Source: BJGV01 sp964194745 (GTDB lineage Bacteria > Pseudomonadota > Gammaproteobacteria > Burkholderiales > Nitrosomonadaceae). From it: a DNA stretch of 64,000 bases. Below the pieces are notes generated by a model. That model made no database searches and had not been told where the DNA came from. It saw nothing but the letters and a program-made list of their open reading frames with translations. The position numbers and the translations under genes are program-made. Positions within the stretch are counted from its first letter, which is position 1. Every line of letters starts with the position of its first letter. Positions 29,832 through 38,420 of this stretch are shown one piece after another. The stretch lies in the NCBI GenBank assembly GCA_965248035.1, contig OZ252054.1, positions 2,232,001 through 2,296,000 on the forward strand. The letters are read 5' to 3'.

Positions 29832-31091
29832 ATGAGAGAGATCATGTTTCCCAAGAAAATTGCCATCAGCCTTATTGGGACTATCTGTATTCTTCACGCA
29901 CTTCTACTTTCTGGGTGTGCAACCAATAATCGAAGATCGTCGACAGTGGTTGGTCCTTCACTGTCATCTTCTTATTCAGAGCCAGAAAAACTCGATTCAG
30001 TTGAAGCGCTTCCAAAGCTTGATGTCATTATTCCCGTCTTTGATCCAGGTCTACCTGAAGATCAAGATGACTATGAAGATGAAAACATCTGGCCGGAGTT
30101 ACGTAGGGCGGAAGCCAATCGCTTTGCTTATAAACTCAAAGAAAAATTAGAAACAACGGAGCGATTTGGTTCAATCCGGGTAACCCCTGATAAGACAGCC
30201 ACTGGAGATTTGTATGTACTTGGTCGAATTATAGAATCAAATGGCGAAGAAGTTGAAATAACGGTAGAAGTCATTGATATCAGTGGTCGGACATGGTTGG
30301 ATGAATCTTTTGAGCATGAGGTCTCTGATGCTTTCCACAAAAGTCTCAGAAATAAAGGTAAGGATTCTTACGATCCCTTATTTGAAGAAGCAGCAGCAGA
30401 AATTGCTGAGGCACTCAACGATCAAAATCCAGAAAGACTAGAAGACCTTCGCTATCTATCAGATCTTCGGTTCGGCGCCAATTTCTCAGATAGTACATTT
30501 ATGCAATATATCGAAGTCGATGGAGATCAATTCAACTTGGTGAGCAAGCCCAGTGATCATGATCCAATGTGGCATCGTGTGAAAGCCGTTAGAGTACGAG
30601 ACCAGCTTTTTATCGACGGGTTACAAAATAACTATGCTGCTTTTTCTACAAAGATGAATGACAGTTATTTGATGTGGCAGAAACAAAGTCTGCTAGAAAT
30701 TAAGGCGAAACGTGCAGCAGATTGGAAAACCTTTGGCCAAGCGGTAGGTGGCGCAGCACTTATAGCACTCGGTGTTCTCGCAGGAGTCGCAGGTGGAAGA
30801 TCCAGCTCAGGTTTTGCTCAATCCGCCGGTACTACGGGAGCAATTCTTGGCGGGATAGGGGGTGTCTACTTAATTTCACAAAGTTTTAGTACTAGCGCTG
30901 AAGCAAAAGTACATCGTGATTCGCTGAATGAACTGGGTAAATCTGTAGATCTGGAACTAGCACCAAGGGTCATTGCCTTTGAAAAAGAAAGTGTTGAATT
31001 GACTGGTAATGCCAAGGAGCAATTTATGCAGTGGCGTACTTTTTTGCAAAAAATATATTCTGTAGAAAAGACTCCTGATGTTCAAATCTAA
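29832..31091 (+). CDS. Large lipoprotein of the TolQ/vWA operon
   Basis: Start at the ATG 29832, directly after the preceding stop; product 419 residues beginning MREIMFPKKIAISL with lipobox LLSGC (Cys about residue 27). No Asp follows the Cys, so outer-membrane sorting is expected. The first 200 residues look like an alpha/beta domain (VIIPVFDPGLPED, then FGSIRVTPDKTATGDLYVLG), similar in style to envelope assembly lipoproteins. Around residues 300-345 there is a glycine-rich hydrophobic stretch (AVGGAALIALGVLAGVAGG, then TTGAILGGIGGVYLIS), which may insert in a membrane. No named family is claimed. Followed by the TM-anchored repeat protein after 19 bp. Confidence 0.8.
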   Translation: MREIMFPKKIAISLIGTICILHALLLSGCATNNRRSSTVVGPSLSSSYSEPEKLDSVEALPKLDVIIPVFDPGLPEDQDDYEDENIWPELRRAEANRFAYKLKEKLETTERFGSIRVTPDKTATGDLYVLGRIIESNGEEVEITVEVIDISGRTWLDESFEHEVSDAFHKSLRNKGKDSYDPLFEEAAAEIAEALNDQNPERLEDLRYLSDLRFGANFSDSTFMQYIEVDGDQFNLVSKPSDHDPMWHRVKAVRVRDQLFIDGLQNNYAAFSTKMNDSYLMWQKQSLLEIKAKRAADWKTFGQAVGGAALIALGVLAGVAGGRSSSGFAQSAGTTGAILGGIGGVYLISQSFSTSAEAKVHRDSLNELGKSVDLELAPRVIAFEKESVELTGNAKEQFMQWRTFLQKIYSVEKTPDVQI

Positions 31092-31110
31092 CTGTATAGA
31101 ATAGAATAAC

Positions 31111-32532
31111 GTGCTTGAAAAAAGACTTGAAGAGGCGCGTCTGCGCAGCACCAAACTCAGAAAGCAAATAACAATTGGTTTTCTTATAACCATTGCTGTT
31201 TGTAGTTTTATATTGGTTAGTCTGTCCTCTTTTAATTTCTCCACACCAAAGGATGTGTCTGTTACGGTTTCTATAAAAATGAAGCCAGCTGAAGCAGACA
31301 TAGAAATAGTTCGAGACGAATTTAAAGAAATACTTCAACAATATAAAAACGAGCTGGAACCCCGTCTTCAAGCAGCTAATATCGAACGCTGGAATCTAAA
31401 TGCTTTGTTCGAGATCAATGAGCAGGAGAAGGAAGCGATGCTCAATTTTAGCAACGGTGATTACCCAAATGCACTGAAAAATATTCAGGCATTAAAAGCT
31501 AAAACATTAGCAATTCTGGAAAAATCAGAACAGATTTTTAAAGAAAACATGGAGAAAGCCACCTTATTTTTGGCAGATGATCACTATGATGAGGCAAAAT
31601 TACATGTTGAAAAAGCCTTAGTAGTTGCGCCACAGTCTCCAGAAGCTCTGGCGCTTCAACAAGATATTGAGAAACTCCAGCATATCCTCCCTCTCTTAAA
31701 TGAAGCAAAGGCCGCCCGTGCCGAACGTGATCTGCAAAAGGAATATAATTTGTTACAGCAGATTTTGCAGCTTAGTTCAGAGCGTACAGAAGCAACTAAA
31801 CGATTGAATTTGCTGGGACAACTGATCAAAAATAAAAAGTTTGATGCGCATATTTCGTCGGGCTTTGCTGAAATAAAAAACAAGCAAATAAAAAAAGCCA
31901 GATACCATTACCAGGAAGCAGAGAAGGTTGATCCCAAACGTAAAGAACTTGAGATGCTTTTAGGTCAGGTATTGGCACAAGAGAAAGCGCTCCGAATTCA
32001 GCAAGCTGTAAAGCAAGCAGAGCAAGCAATCCACCAAGATAATTGGCAACAAGCCAAGGCTAACTTTGCCAAAGTTATAAAAGACATGCCAGAAAATGAG
32101 ACAGCAATCGAAGGACTAAAGCGTGCCAATGAGATTCTTGGACTTCAGTCAAGTCTTAGCCAATATATTAAAAATCCTTATCGTCTCACACATAGCGGTG
32201 TTCTGAGTGAGGCGGAAAAGATATTGACGCAGGCACAGCATGCTTCAAGCTATAGTTTTGGGATAAAAAGACAAACGGAACAATTGCGTAAGCTGATTGT
32301 AACGTTCAATCGGTTGATTCCCGTTACGATCATGTCTGATAACAAGACTTATGTGCTCGTTCGTGGTATAGGCAAGGTGGGCGTCATTTCTCAAAAAACA
32401 ATAAAGTTAAAACCAGGCAACTATACCTTTGAAGGAACACGTAACGGTTTTAAGTCAAAGTTTTTGCAGGTGCTAATTCCATATGATCAGAACAACTATA
32501 GTGTCCGCATAATTTGTGATGAGCCAATTTAA
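31111..32532 (+). CDS. Membrane-anchored helical repeat (TPR-like) protein
   Basis: 473 residues from a GTG start. One N-terminal helix (residues 23-45, ITIGFLITIAVCSFILVS) places the rest outside the inner membrane. Residues 60-370 are almost wholly alpha-helical with repeated 34-residue-like units (YPNALKNIQALKAKTLAILE; DEAKLHVEKALVVAPQSPEA; DNWQQAKANFAKVIKDMPEN), which fits divergent TPR or coiled coil. The last 80 residues form a beta-rich module (GKVGVISQKTIKLKPGNYTF, then GTRNGFKSK) resembling a PEGA domain, as in the next gene. Overlaps the next start by 14 bp. Probably a scaffold of an envelope complex. Confidence 0.8.
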   Translation: MLEKRLEEARLRSTKLRKQITIGFLITIAVCSFILVSLSSFNFSTPKDVSVTVSIKMKPAEADIEIVRDEFKEILQQYKNELEPRLQAANIERWNLNALFEINEQEKEAMLNFSNGDYPNALKNIQALKAKTLAILEKSEQIFKENMEKATLFLADDHYDEAKLHVEKALVVAPQSPEALALQQDIEKLQHILPLLNEAKAARAERDLQKEYNLLQQILQLSSERTEATKRLNLLGQLIKNKKFDAHISSGFAEIKNKQIKKARYHYQEAEKVDPKRKELEMLLGQVLAQEKALRIQQAVKQAEQAIHQDNWQQAKANFAKVIKDMPENETAIEGLKRANEILGLQSSLSQYIKNPYRLTHSGVLSEAEKILTQAQHASSYSFGIKRQTEQLRKLIVTFNRLIPVTIMSDNKTYVLVRGIGKVGVISQKTIKLKPGNYTFEGTRNGFKSKFLQVLIPYDQNNYSVRIICDEPI

Positions 32533-34537
32533 TGAAAAATTAGATCAGGCAAAAAACCGGCAAAAACGAATATATCTTTTCTCTGGCTTAACGGTGATGA
32601 GTATTCTTTTGCTTGTGGTAGTACTGTTTGTTTTTTCGCGTGGCACTCGCGTGGAAATCATGCCTATGGAAGCAAACGAGTTGGCAACGATCAGCGTGAT
32701 AGAGGGTTTTAGCTTTAGTATCGGAGATGTGGTGTACTCGCTTGCTGGAAATCCCGTCATTAGCGCATCTGCTCCAGGCTTTAAGGTTGCCACGAAAACT
32801 ATTGATTCGGTGTATCTAGGTAAAGTTTTTCCACTTGAATTATTTGAATTGCCGGGACGTCTGGTCATCAAGATATCAGGAAATGAAAGAAATCTGTCAA
32901 AGACTGCCTGGCAAATCAATGGTCGTGACACTGATCTCTCAGATAAACTTGATCTCGAACTAGAAGCTGGATCCTACACCGTTACGATTAATAATCCTTT
33001 TTTTCAGGCTAAAGTGTTGACAGTTGAGATTAAACGGCGCAAGCAGACAAAGTTGCAGGTGGATTTGCAACCTGTCGATGGCATGCTGAATATTTCTTCA
33101 AAGCCTGATGGCGCTAAAGTTTTCCTTAATGAAAAGGTAATTGGGCAAACGCCTTTAGAGTATAGCCAAAATGGTGGACTATATACTTTCCGTGTTACAG
33201 CTGAAAACTATGCTGACACGATTGAGCAGTTCGAAATTACTCGGTCTAAACCGGAAGTGAACCGCAATTATCAGCTTGAGTATAAAAAGACAAAGGTTGC
33301 CCTTAAACTGACACCAGAAGGCGGAACACTTCTTGTAAATGGCATTCAGGCAAAGGAACCACTTTTCCTCAATACGCTAGCAGAACATCGTTTGACTTAT
33401 ATGAAAGCGGGTTATTACACAGAAACTAAATCAGTGCAGCTTTCAGCAGATCAAGCAAAAGAAATCTCCTTTCAACTAAAACCAGAAATTGGTCAGGTCA
33501 AGATTTCTTCTTCGCCACCTGCATCGATATGGATTAATAATAAAGACTACGGTATCAGCCCCGTCAATGTTAGCCTTCCAGCAGTGACTCATCAGATCAT
33601 CTTAAAAAAACCGGGGTATCGCTCCGTGTCAAGAACTGTAAAGCCCACGGGAAAATCTGTTCAAAAGATATCAGCCACATTGCTAACCGAATACCAGGCT
33701 CGATTGCAGGAAGCACCTCGTGAATTGACTAACCAAGCCGGGATCAAATTAAAGTTATTTGTGATGCGAGACCACCTGACTATGGGCGCACCACGTTCTG
33801 AAAAAGGCCAGCGCGCCAATGAATTTCAGAGAAATATCAGCCTAACAAAGCCATTCTATGCCAGTATTTTTGAAATAACGAATAGCCAATTTGCAAAATT
33901 TAACTCGAAAAAAGGTCAGGGAGCTGCCAATGTTCCTATTACTTCAATTAGTTGGCAAGAAGCGGCATCCTACTGTAATTGGTTAAGTAAAAAAGAAAAA
34001 CTTCAACTCTTCTATGAAATCACGAAAGGTAAAGTGAACGATTTTAATGCAAATGCTGATGGCTATCGTTTACTTAGTGAAGCAGAATGGGAATGGCTGG
34101 TGCGCAAGTCAGGAAAAACTAAACAAACCATTTTTTCCTGGGGAAATGATACGATCATTCCACCTAACACTGCGAATATCGCAGATGAAACGGTTAAAGG
34201 CCAGGTGACATTTTATGTGCCTAATTATAATGATGGTTATGTTAACGCTGCGCCTGTCGGCAGCTTCAATAGAGAATTATCTGGTCTTTACGATATGGCT
34301 GGAAATGTTAGTGAATGGGTTCATGATGTCTACTTAGTCATGCCGCCAATGACGAATACAACCGTGCGTAATCCAATGGGTGAACAACGTGGACAGTCAC
34401 ATGTAATCAAGGGGGCCAATTTCCGCTCTGGCTCAATTACCACGCTCCGGCCCGCATTCAGGGAAGGATTGACTGCTGGACGTGACGATGTAGGATTCCG
34501 AATTGGACGTTATCTTTATGGAGGAAAAAATGAGTAA
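32519..34537 (+). CDS. Membrane-anchored PEGA-repeat protein with C-terminal FGE/SUMF1-fold domain
   Basis: 672 residues from the ATG at 32519. One N-terminal helix (IYLFSGLTVMSILLLVVVLF), then at least three PEGA-type beta modules (LNISSKPDGAKVFLNEKVIG; ALKLTPEGGTLLVNG; VKISSSPPASIWINNKDYGI), then from about residue 420 a formylglycine-generating-enzyme/sulfatase-modifying fold: EITNSQFAKFN, PITSISWQEAASYCNWLS, YRLLSEAEWEWLV, GLYDMAGNVSEWV and the final DDVGFRIGR. The cysteines of true FGE are not evident, so it may be a non-catalytic ligand-binding version. Peripheral, extracytoplasmic, probably the recognition arm of the machine. Confidence 0.88.
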   Translation: MSQFNEKLDQAKNRQKRIYLFSGLTVMSILLLVVVLFVFSRGTRVEIMPMEANELATISVIEGFSFSIGDVVYSLAGNPVISASAPGFKVATKTIDSVYLGKVFPLELFELPGRLVIKISGNERNLSKTAWQINGRDTDLSDKLDLELEAGSYTVTINNPFFQAKVLTVEIKRRKQTKLQVDLQPVDGMLNISSKPDGAKVFLNEKVIGQTPLEYSQNGGLYTFRVTAENYADTIEQFEITRSKPEVNRNYQLEYKKTKVALKLTPEGGTLLVNGIQAKEPLFLNTLAEHRLTYMKAGYYTETKSVQLSADQAKEISFQLKPEIGQVKISSSPPASIWINNKDYGISPVNVSLPAVTHQIILKKPGYRSVSRTVKPTGKSVQKISATLLTEYQARLQEAPRELTNQAGIKLKLFVMRDHLTMGAPRSEKGQRANEFQRNISLTKPFYASIFEITNSQFAKFNSKKGQGAANVPITSISWQEAASYCNWLSKKEKLQLFYEITKGKVNDFNANADGYRLLSEAEWEWLVRKSGKTKQTIFSWGNDTIIPPNTANIADETVKGQVTFYVPNYNDGYVNAAPVGSFNRELSGLYDMAGNVSEWVHDVYLVMPPMTNTTVRNPMGEQRGQSHVIKGANFRSGSITTLRPAFREGLTAGRDDVGFRIGRYLYGGKNE

Positions 34538-34676
34538 GCTGAAACAGGCATCAAAAAAAAGAATTGTACCGTGGCTTGTGATGCTGGCTGCTCTTTTTGT
34601 TACAGCGGCAACCGTGTATGCGGTGATACCGGCCATTAGTCTAAATTCTCCAACATCTTTTCCTGTGGATATTTGA
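34530..34676 (+). CDS. 48-residue single-helix membrane protein
   Basis: Missed by length-filtered gene calling. Start ATG at 34530 overlaps the end of the PEGA gene by 8 bp, with GGAGGA about 7 bp upstream as ribosome-binding site. Basic N-terminus (MSKLKQASKKRIVPWLVM), one hydrophobic helix (residues 13-33), then a short tail ending in SFPVDI. Its stop is one base before the start of the TolQ-like gene. Size and position suggest an accessory subunit of the channel, but no family is recognised. Confidence 0.7.
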   Translation: MSKLKQASKKRIVPWLVMLAALFVTAATVYAVIPAISLNSPTSFPVDI

Positions 34677-34677
34677 T

Positions 34678-35475
34678 ATGGCTGATATCGTTAAAAAGTT
34701 TTTCATGCGGATATTTGATATGTCTGATATCGCAAAAAGTTTTGTTGTCCTGATTGTTTCTGTCATTCTTGTCCATCTTGCTTATATCGGCTATGTCCGT
34801 CCAGAAGCTGACCAAATACTTGAGGCAGCAAAACAGGTAGGTCAATCGACGCCTCGCAACTTGGTAATTGTCCTCAAAGATTATGAACAGGAGATCTGCA
34901 TTATTCTGATGCTCTGGGGAAGTTTCCTCATTCTAAGCAAATGCCGCACAATTTTGCGCAGCAAATACCTTTACACGGTTGATATAATTGAAGAAATAAA
35001 GGTAGAAGATTTTGAGCCAGAACAGGTTATTAAACGACTTGATGCGGAACTTTCTGCTGATCACAGTTCAGCACCCCTTATTCAGACACTGCGCACCACC
35101 TTGTGGCGGTATGCCGGAACCAAGAATGTACAAAATCTGTCAGATGCCATAGAAAGTTGTGTGGAAGCAATTGCTGTTCGCCAAGAAGCGGAAAATTCGA
35201 TGATTCGTTATCTGATCTGGGCTGTTCCTTCCATCGGTTTTATTGGTACGGTGCGTGGCATCGGCGAAGCGCTGTCTTTTGCCGATAAAGCGCTTGCAGG
35301 AGATATTGCTAGCATGACTAATAGTCTCGGCGTGGCTTTTAACTCAACGCTTGTGGCTCTGTTGATTAGCATATTTCTCATGTTTCTCTTTCATCAACTG
35401 CAACGCCTGCAAGATGGCCAAATTGTTGATATCCAATCCTATTGTGATCAGTATCTACTTGCCCGTATCAAGTAA
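34678..35475 (+). CDS. MotA/TolQ/ExbB-family proton-channel protein
   Basis: 265 residues. Helix 1 at residues 20-40 (FVVLIVSVILVHLAYIGYV), helix 2 near 78-95 (ICIILMLWGSFLILSKC), a cytoplasmic domain, helix 3 at about 177-195 (IWAVPSIGFIGTVRGIGEAL) and helix 4 at about 217-243 (LGVAFNSTLVALLISIFL). The P-x-GFIGTVxGI segment and the Thr-containing helix 4 match the pore-lining region of TolQ/ExbB, which with an ExbD/TolR partner couples proton flow to movement. The start region is tandemly duplicated: ATG at 34678 (MADIVKKF) and again at 34720 (MSDIAKSF), either of which could be used. The two next genes supply the ExbD-like helices. Confidence 0.9.
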   Translation: MADIVKKFFMRIFDMSDIAKSFVVLIVSVILVHLAYIGYVRPEADQILEAAKQVGQSTPRNLVIVLKDYEQEICIILMLWGSFLILSKCRTILRSKYLYTVDIIEEIKVEDFEPEQVIKRLDAELSADHSSAPLIQTLRTTLWRYAGTKNVQNLSDAIESCVEAIAVRQEAENSMIRYLIWAVPSIGFIGTVRGIGEALSFADKALAGDIASMTNSLGVAFNSTLVALLISIFLMFLFHQLQRLQDGQIVDIQSYCDQYLLARIK

Positions 35476-35486
35476 CGAGTCAATCT

Positions 35487-36548
35487 GTGAGAAGGCACCG
35501 TCGATCAGAAGGTTTTAACCTTGCATTCCTGGACGTTATGTCATGTGGGCTTGGCGCTATTTTACTGGTATTTATGCTAGTCAAGTACAATGTGAGTGAT
35601 TCTAATGCTGAAGCTAATCTTCTGGTTGGAGAGGCACAATATCTCGAATTACAGCAGAAGGAACTGCAACAGACACTTGAACAACTACGTAATACATCTT
35701 TGTCTGAAGCTGAGAAAATTGCTAATCTCAAAGCAAAGCTTGCACAGCTTAAACAAGCACTTTTTAAAAAAGAATCTAGTCTTGTCAACAAAAAGGACCA
35801 ACTGGCGGCTCTGCAGCATTATATTGCTACAAGACCTATGGCCCACAAAGAAGATCTTGTAGAAGATGATCGAGGTGGTGAAGAAAATTACCTGATGGGT
35901 CTAAAAGTTGAGGGCCGTCGTATTGCTGTACTGATCGACAGCAGTGCTTCAATGACGGATGAAACGTTGCTCAATATTATTAAAAGAAAAAATGGCTCTG
36001 TTCAAGGTAAGAAACAAGGCCCTAAATGGCTCCGAACGAAAAAGACAGTACGTTGGCTGCTTGCCCGTGTTCCTAAGGTGAGCCAATTGAGCGTGATCTC
36101 TTTTAATGATTCCACGCAATCACTGGGTCAAGCAAAGTGGGCGACTGCAAACAATCCTGCTACGATTAAGTCGCTCTATCAAGGGTTGGATACCATTGTC
36201 CCTACAGGTGCGACGAATCTGCAAAAAGGATTACAAGCCGTATCCAAGCTTAACGCCACTGATCTTTATGTCATTACTGATGGCTTGCCTACTGCTGGCG
36301 AATCGGATTACGCGCGGCTTAATCCTTTTTCTGGATGCAGTTCTCTACTTGGAAATTCCAGAACAATTTCAGGTGAATGTCGGGTAAAGCTATTCCGGCA
36401 GACTATTCGCGACAGTAATCTTCGTGGTGTGAAGGTCAATGTTATGTTACTACCTATTGAAGGAGATCCTGATGCGGCCAATGAATACTGGGTCTGGGCA
36501 GGTAGTACAGGTGGATTAGTCATTAGTCCTGCGGTGAATTGGCCATGA
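35487..36548 (+). CDS. TolR/ExbD-like helix fused to a von Willebrand A domain (protein 1)
   Basis: 353 residues from GTG. Residues 11-34 (NLAFLDVMSCGLGAILLVFM) align with the single helix of ExbD/TolR, including the F-x-D-V-M core and the proton-carrying Asp (Asp16 here). Residues 40-115 are coiled coil (QQKELQQTLEQLR). From residue 146 a vWA domain begins: VLIDSSASMTDE supplies the DxSxS part of the MIDAS (Asp151, Ser153, Ser155), TGATNL the Thr and VITDGLPTAG the Asp. The domain should be extracytoplasmic, in place of the peptidoglycan- or TonB-binding domain of ExbD/TolR. The last four bases overlap protein 2. Confidence 0.9.
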   Translation: MRRHRRSEGFNLAFLDVMSCGLGAILLVFMLVKYNVSDSNAEANLLVGEAQYLELQQKELQQTLEQLRNTSLSEAEKIANLKAKLAQLKQALFKKESSLVNKKDQLAALQHYIATRPMAHKEDLVEDDRGGEENYLMGLKVEGRRIAVLIDSSASMTDETLLNIIKRKNGSVQGKKQGPKWLRTKKTVRWLLARVPKVSQLSVISFNDSTQSLGQAKWATANNPATIKSLYQGLDTIVPTGATNLQKGLQAVSKLNATDLYVITDGLPTAGESDYARLNPFSGCSSLLGNSRTISGECRVKLFRQTIRDSNLRGVKVNVMLLPIEGDPDAANEYWVWAGSTGGLVISPAVNWP

Positions 36549-37495
36549 AAATCAAGAAAAAAGATTTTGACATATTTAATATTTCTTTCCTGGACGTCAT
36601 CTCCTGTAGTTTTGGCGCTGTAGTCTTGTTGGTGTTGATTTCTAATCCTGATAGAGATACACCACAATCAAGTGCAGACCAGGTCGAGAGTCAACTCGAG
36701 CAAGTCATGACGCTAAAAAGTCAAGTAGATAACCTAGCACAAAAAATTGTTCAACAAAAGAAAATGAATGATATCCAGCTAGTGGAAAAAAGAAACTTAG
36801 GTCGGACAGCTCAAACCTTTTCAGTAGATCTGAGTAAAAAAGAACGTGAAGAAAAAGAACTGGCAGGTGATCTCGATGGACTCTCACTGGTTCAATCAAC
36901 CCTGGAGACAGCGTCTATTGCACCATCGACTAGCAATACCGTTCGTGATGAGGAAGTAGGGGGCATTCCAGTGGACAGCGATTATGTCATTTTTGTGGTT
37001 GATACATCAGGCAGTATGCAGTCTATCTGGAACCGTGTCTCACAAGAGATCATTAATGTTTTGACGATTCATCCTCAAGTAAAAGGTTTTCAGATATTAG
37101 ATGACCAAGGTAAGGCCATTATTTCAGGCTATAGTGGTCGCTGGATTCCCGATGCGCCTTTTCGACGCAAAAGTGTGATGAAGTTATTTAATCAATGGCG
37201 GAGTGCGTCCAACAGCAGTCCTGTAGAAGGAATAATGACCGTGCTGAAACAATATAAAAAACCAGGTCAGTCGATTGCTATTTATGTTTTTGGTGACGAT
37301 TATACCGGCGCTTCTTATGATAATGACATCGCTAACATCACAAAAATGAACACGAACCAAAAAAATGGACAACGCTTAGCTAAGATTCACGCCGTTGGTT
37401 TTCTCTCACAAGCCACAACGGGCCGATTTGCTATTCTGATGCGAGAACTTACAAAGCGAAATGGCGGAACTTTTCTTGCTTTACCCTTCAAGTAA
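36545..37495 (+). CDS. TolR/ExbD-like helix fused to a von Willebrand A domain (protein 2)
   Basis: 316 residues from the ATG at 36545, coupled by ATGA overlap to protein 1. Same plan: helix FNISFLDVISCSFGAVVLLV with Asp17 at the TolR Asp position, coiled coil to about residue 115, then a vWA domain opening FVVDTSGSMQSIW (MIDAS Asp153, Ser155, Ser157) and later VFGDDYTGASYDNDI. The two proteins share architecture but little sequence outside the helix and MIDAS, so they are ancient paralogues. ExbD acts as a dimer inside an ExbB pentamer, and two different subunits here suggest a heterodimer. Confidence 0.9.
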   Translation: MKIKKKDFDIFNISFLDVISCSFGAVVLLVLISNPDRDTPQSSADQVESQLEQVMTLKSQVDNLAQKIVQQKKMNDIQLVEKRNLGRTAQTFSVDLSKKEREEKELAGDLDGLSLVQSTLETASIAPSTSNTVRDEEVGGIPVDSDYVIFVVDTSGSMQSIWNRVSQEIINVLTIHPQVKGFQILDDQGKAIISGYSGRWIPDAPFRRKSVMKLFNQWRSASNSSPVEGIMTVLKQYKKPGQSIAIYVFGDDYTGASYDNDIANITKMNTNQKNGQRLAKIHAVGFLSQATTGRFAILMRELTKRNGGTFLALPFK

Positions 37496-37574
37496 AAATG
37501 ATATGCCCATAAAAAATTGAGCATTCTTTGGGCGAGCGTCATAAAAAATGAATCAAGAGTTGGATTTTTTCGAT

Positions 37575-37626
37575 CAGCCTATGGTAAGGGTTACAGGCTG
37601 CAATGTGATTCCCGGCGCCTCCACCT
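37575..37626 (+). repeat. Boundary repeat with best tRNA/tmRNA-end-like tail
   Basis: ATCAGCCTATGGTAAGGGTT, then GATTCCCGGCGCCTCCACC. The last 19 bases look like the T-arm and 3' acceptor stem of a tRNA or tmRNA lacking only the final CA. It closes the TolQ/vWA operon cassette on its right side. Confidence 0.6.
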
Positions 37627-37688
37627 ATTAAGTGTTTGATGCCGTTCAAAGAAGTGTAGAGAACCAGCCTAAGTGCGGATTTTTTATC

Positions 37689-38123
37689 TTACGCTAGTTG
37701 TGGTTTATACCTGTTTTTATATCCAGAGAAGGCTAATGTAGCTCCCACTGCATATAAGATGGCAGTGGGAAATATTGCGATAGTTAGATACCACAAGCCG
37801 ATTTTGGCTTTTTCAAGAGTTACATTTTGCTTGGTAAGTTCTTTTTGAAGTACCATTAAATTAGCCGCCCTCTCTCTAATCAGCTTTTCACCTTCTTCTA
37901 TTAATGTAGGTCCTGAGGGATTATTCTCTATAAGCTTACTCAAACGTTCTTGGTGTCCCATATCTACCTGTAAGGTTGTTGTGATTAATTCCACTTTTTC
38001 AAACATGTCAGTTGTGTAGAGAGTCAAGATTGTTACTGCGGTCGCTGGACCAATCATAATTATTAGTCCGAACGTTGAACAGAATTTGTAAAAGTTGCCA
38101 GAAGTAGGTAAGGTCCAAGTCAT
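37689..38123 (-). CDS. Two-helix membrane protein with central coiled coil
   Basis: 144 residues. Helix 1 near residues 17-37 (FGLIIMIGPATAVTILTLY) and helix 2 near 108-130 (IGLWYLTIAIFPTAILYAVG) flank about 65 polar helical residues (LSKLIENNPSG ... LQKELTKQNVTLEKAK). No family recognised. Single-gene cassette on the opposite strand to the operon and separated from it by a boundary repeat. Confidence 0.7.
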   Translation of the reverse strand: MTWTLPTSGNFYKFCSTFGLIIMIGPATAVTILTLYTTDMFEKVELITTTLQVDMGHQERLSKLIENNPSGPTLIEEGEKLIRERAANLMVLQKELTKQNVTLEKAKIGLWYLTIAIFPTAILYAVGATLAFSGYKNRYKPQLA

Positions 38124-38242
38124 GGTTATCAGCCTATAGCATAAATGTTTTCACTCTAACTTCTCTTAAAAACTAATCAGATAGATTCATATCTGTATAA
38201 CGGATAACCGAGGAGAAGCTTGAGGGTAGAACTCGCTTCTGA

Positions 38243-38330
38243 ATGTCCACTTTGGGTCGAAAGCAGACGTTCGCCAATTTTCCTTCTAGAAAAATCTTTT
38301 CGCCAAAATTGGGGAAAGAAATGAGGGTGA
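38243..38330. repeat. Dispersed hairpin repeat
   Basis: GTCCACTTTGGGTCGAAAGC followed by AGACGTTC forms a long stem with a GGGTCG loop; then the shared block TTTTCGCCAAAATTGGGGAA. Same arrangement as at 24728 and 25960. Confidence 0.65.
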
Positions 38331-38420
38331 ATACTGCTGCTTGATATACCTATAGGATCGCTCTCTACATACCTGTTTATGAATCGATCATAATCCCTGA
38401 AACTGTTGTAATGGGGAATG

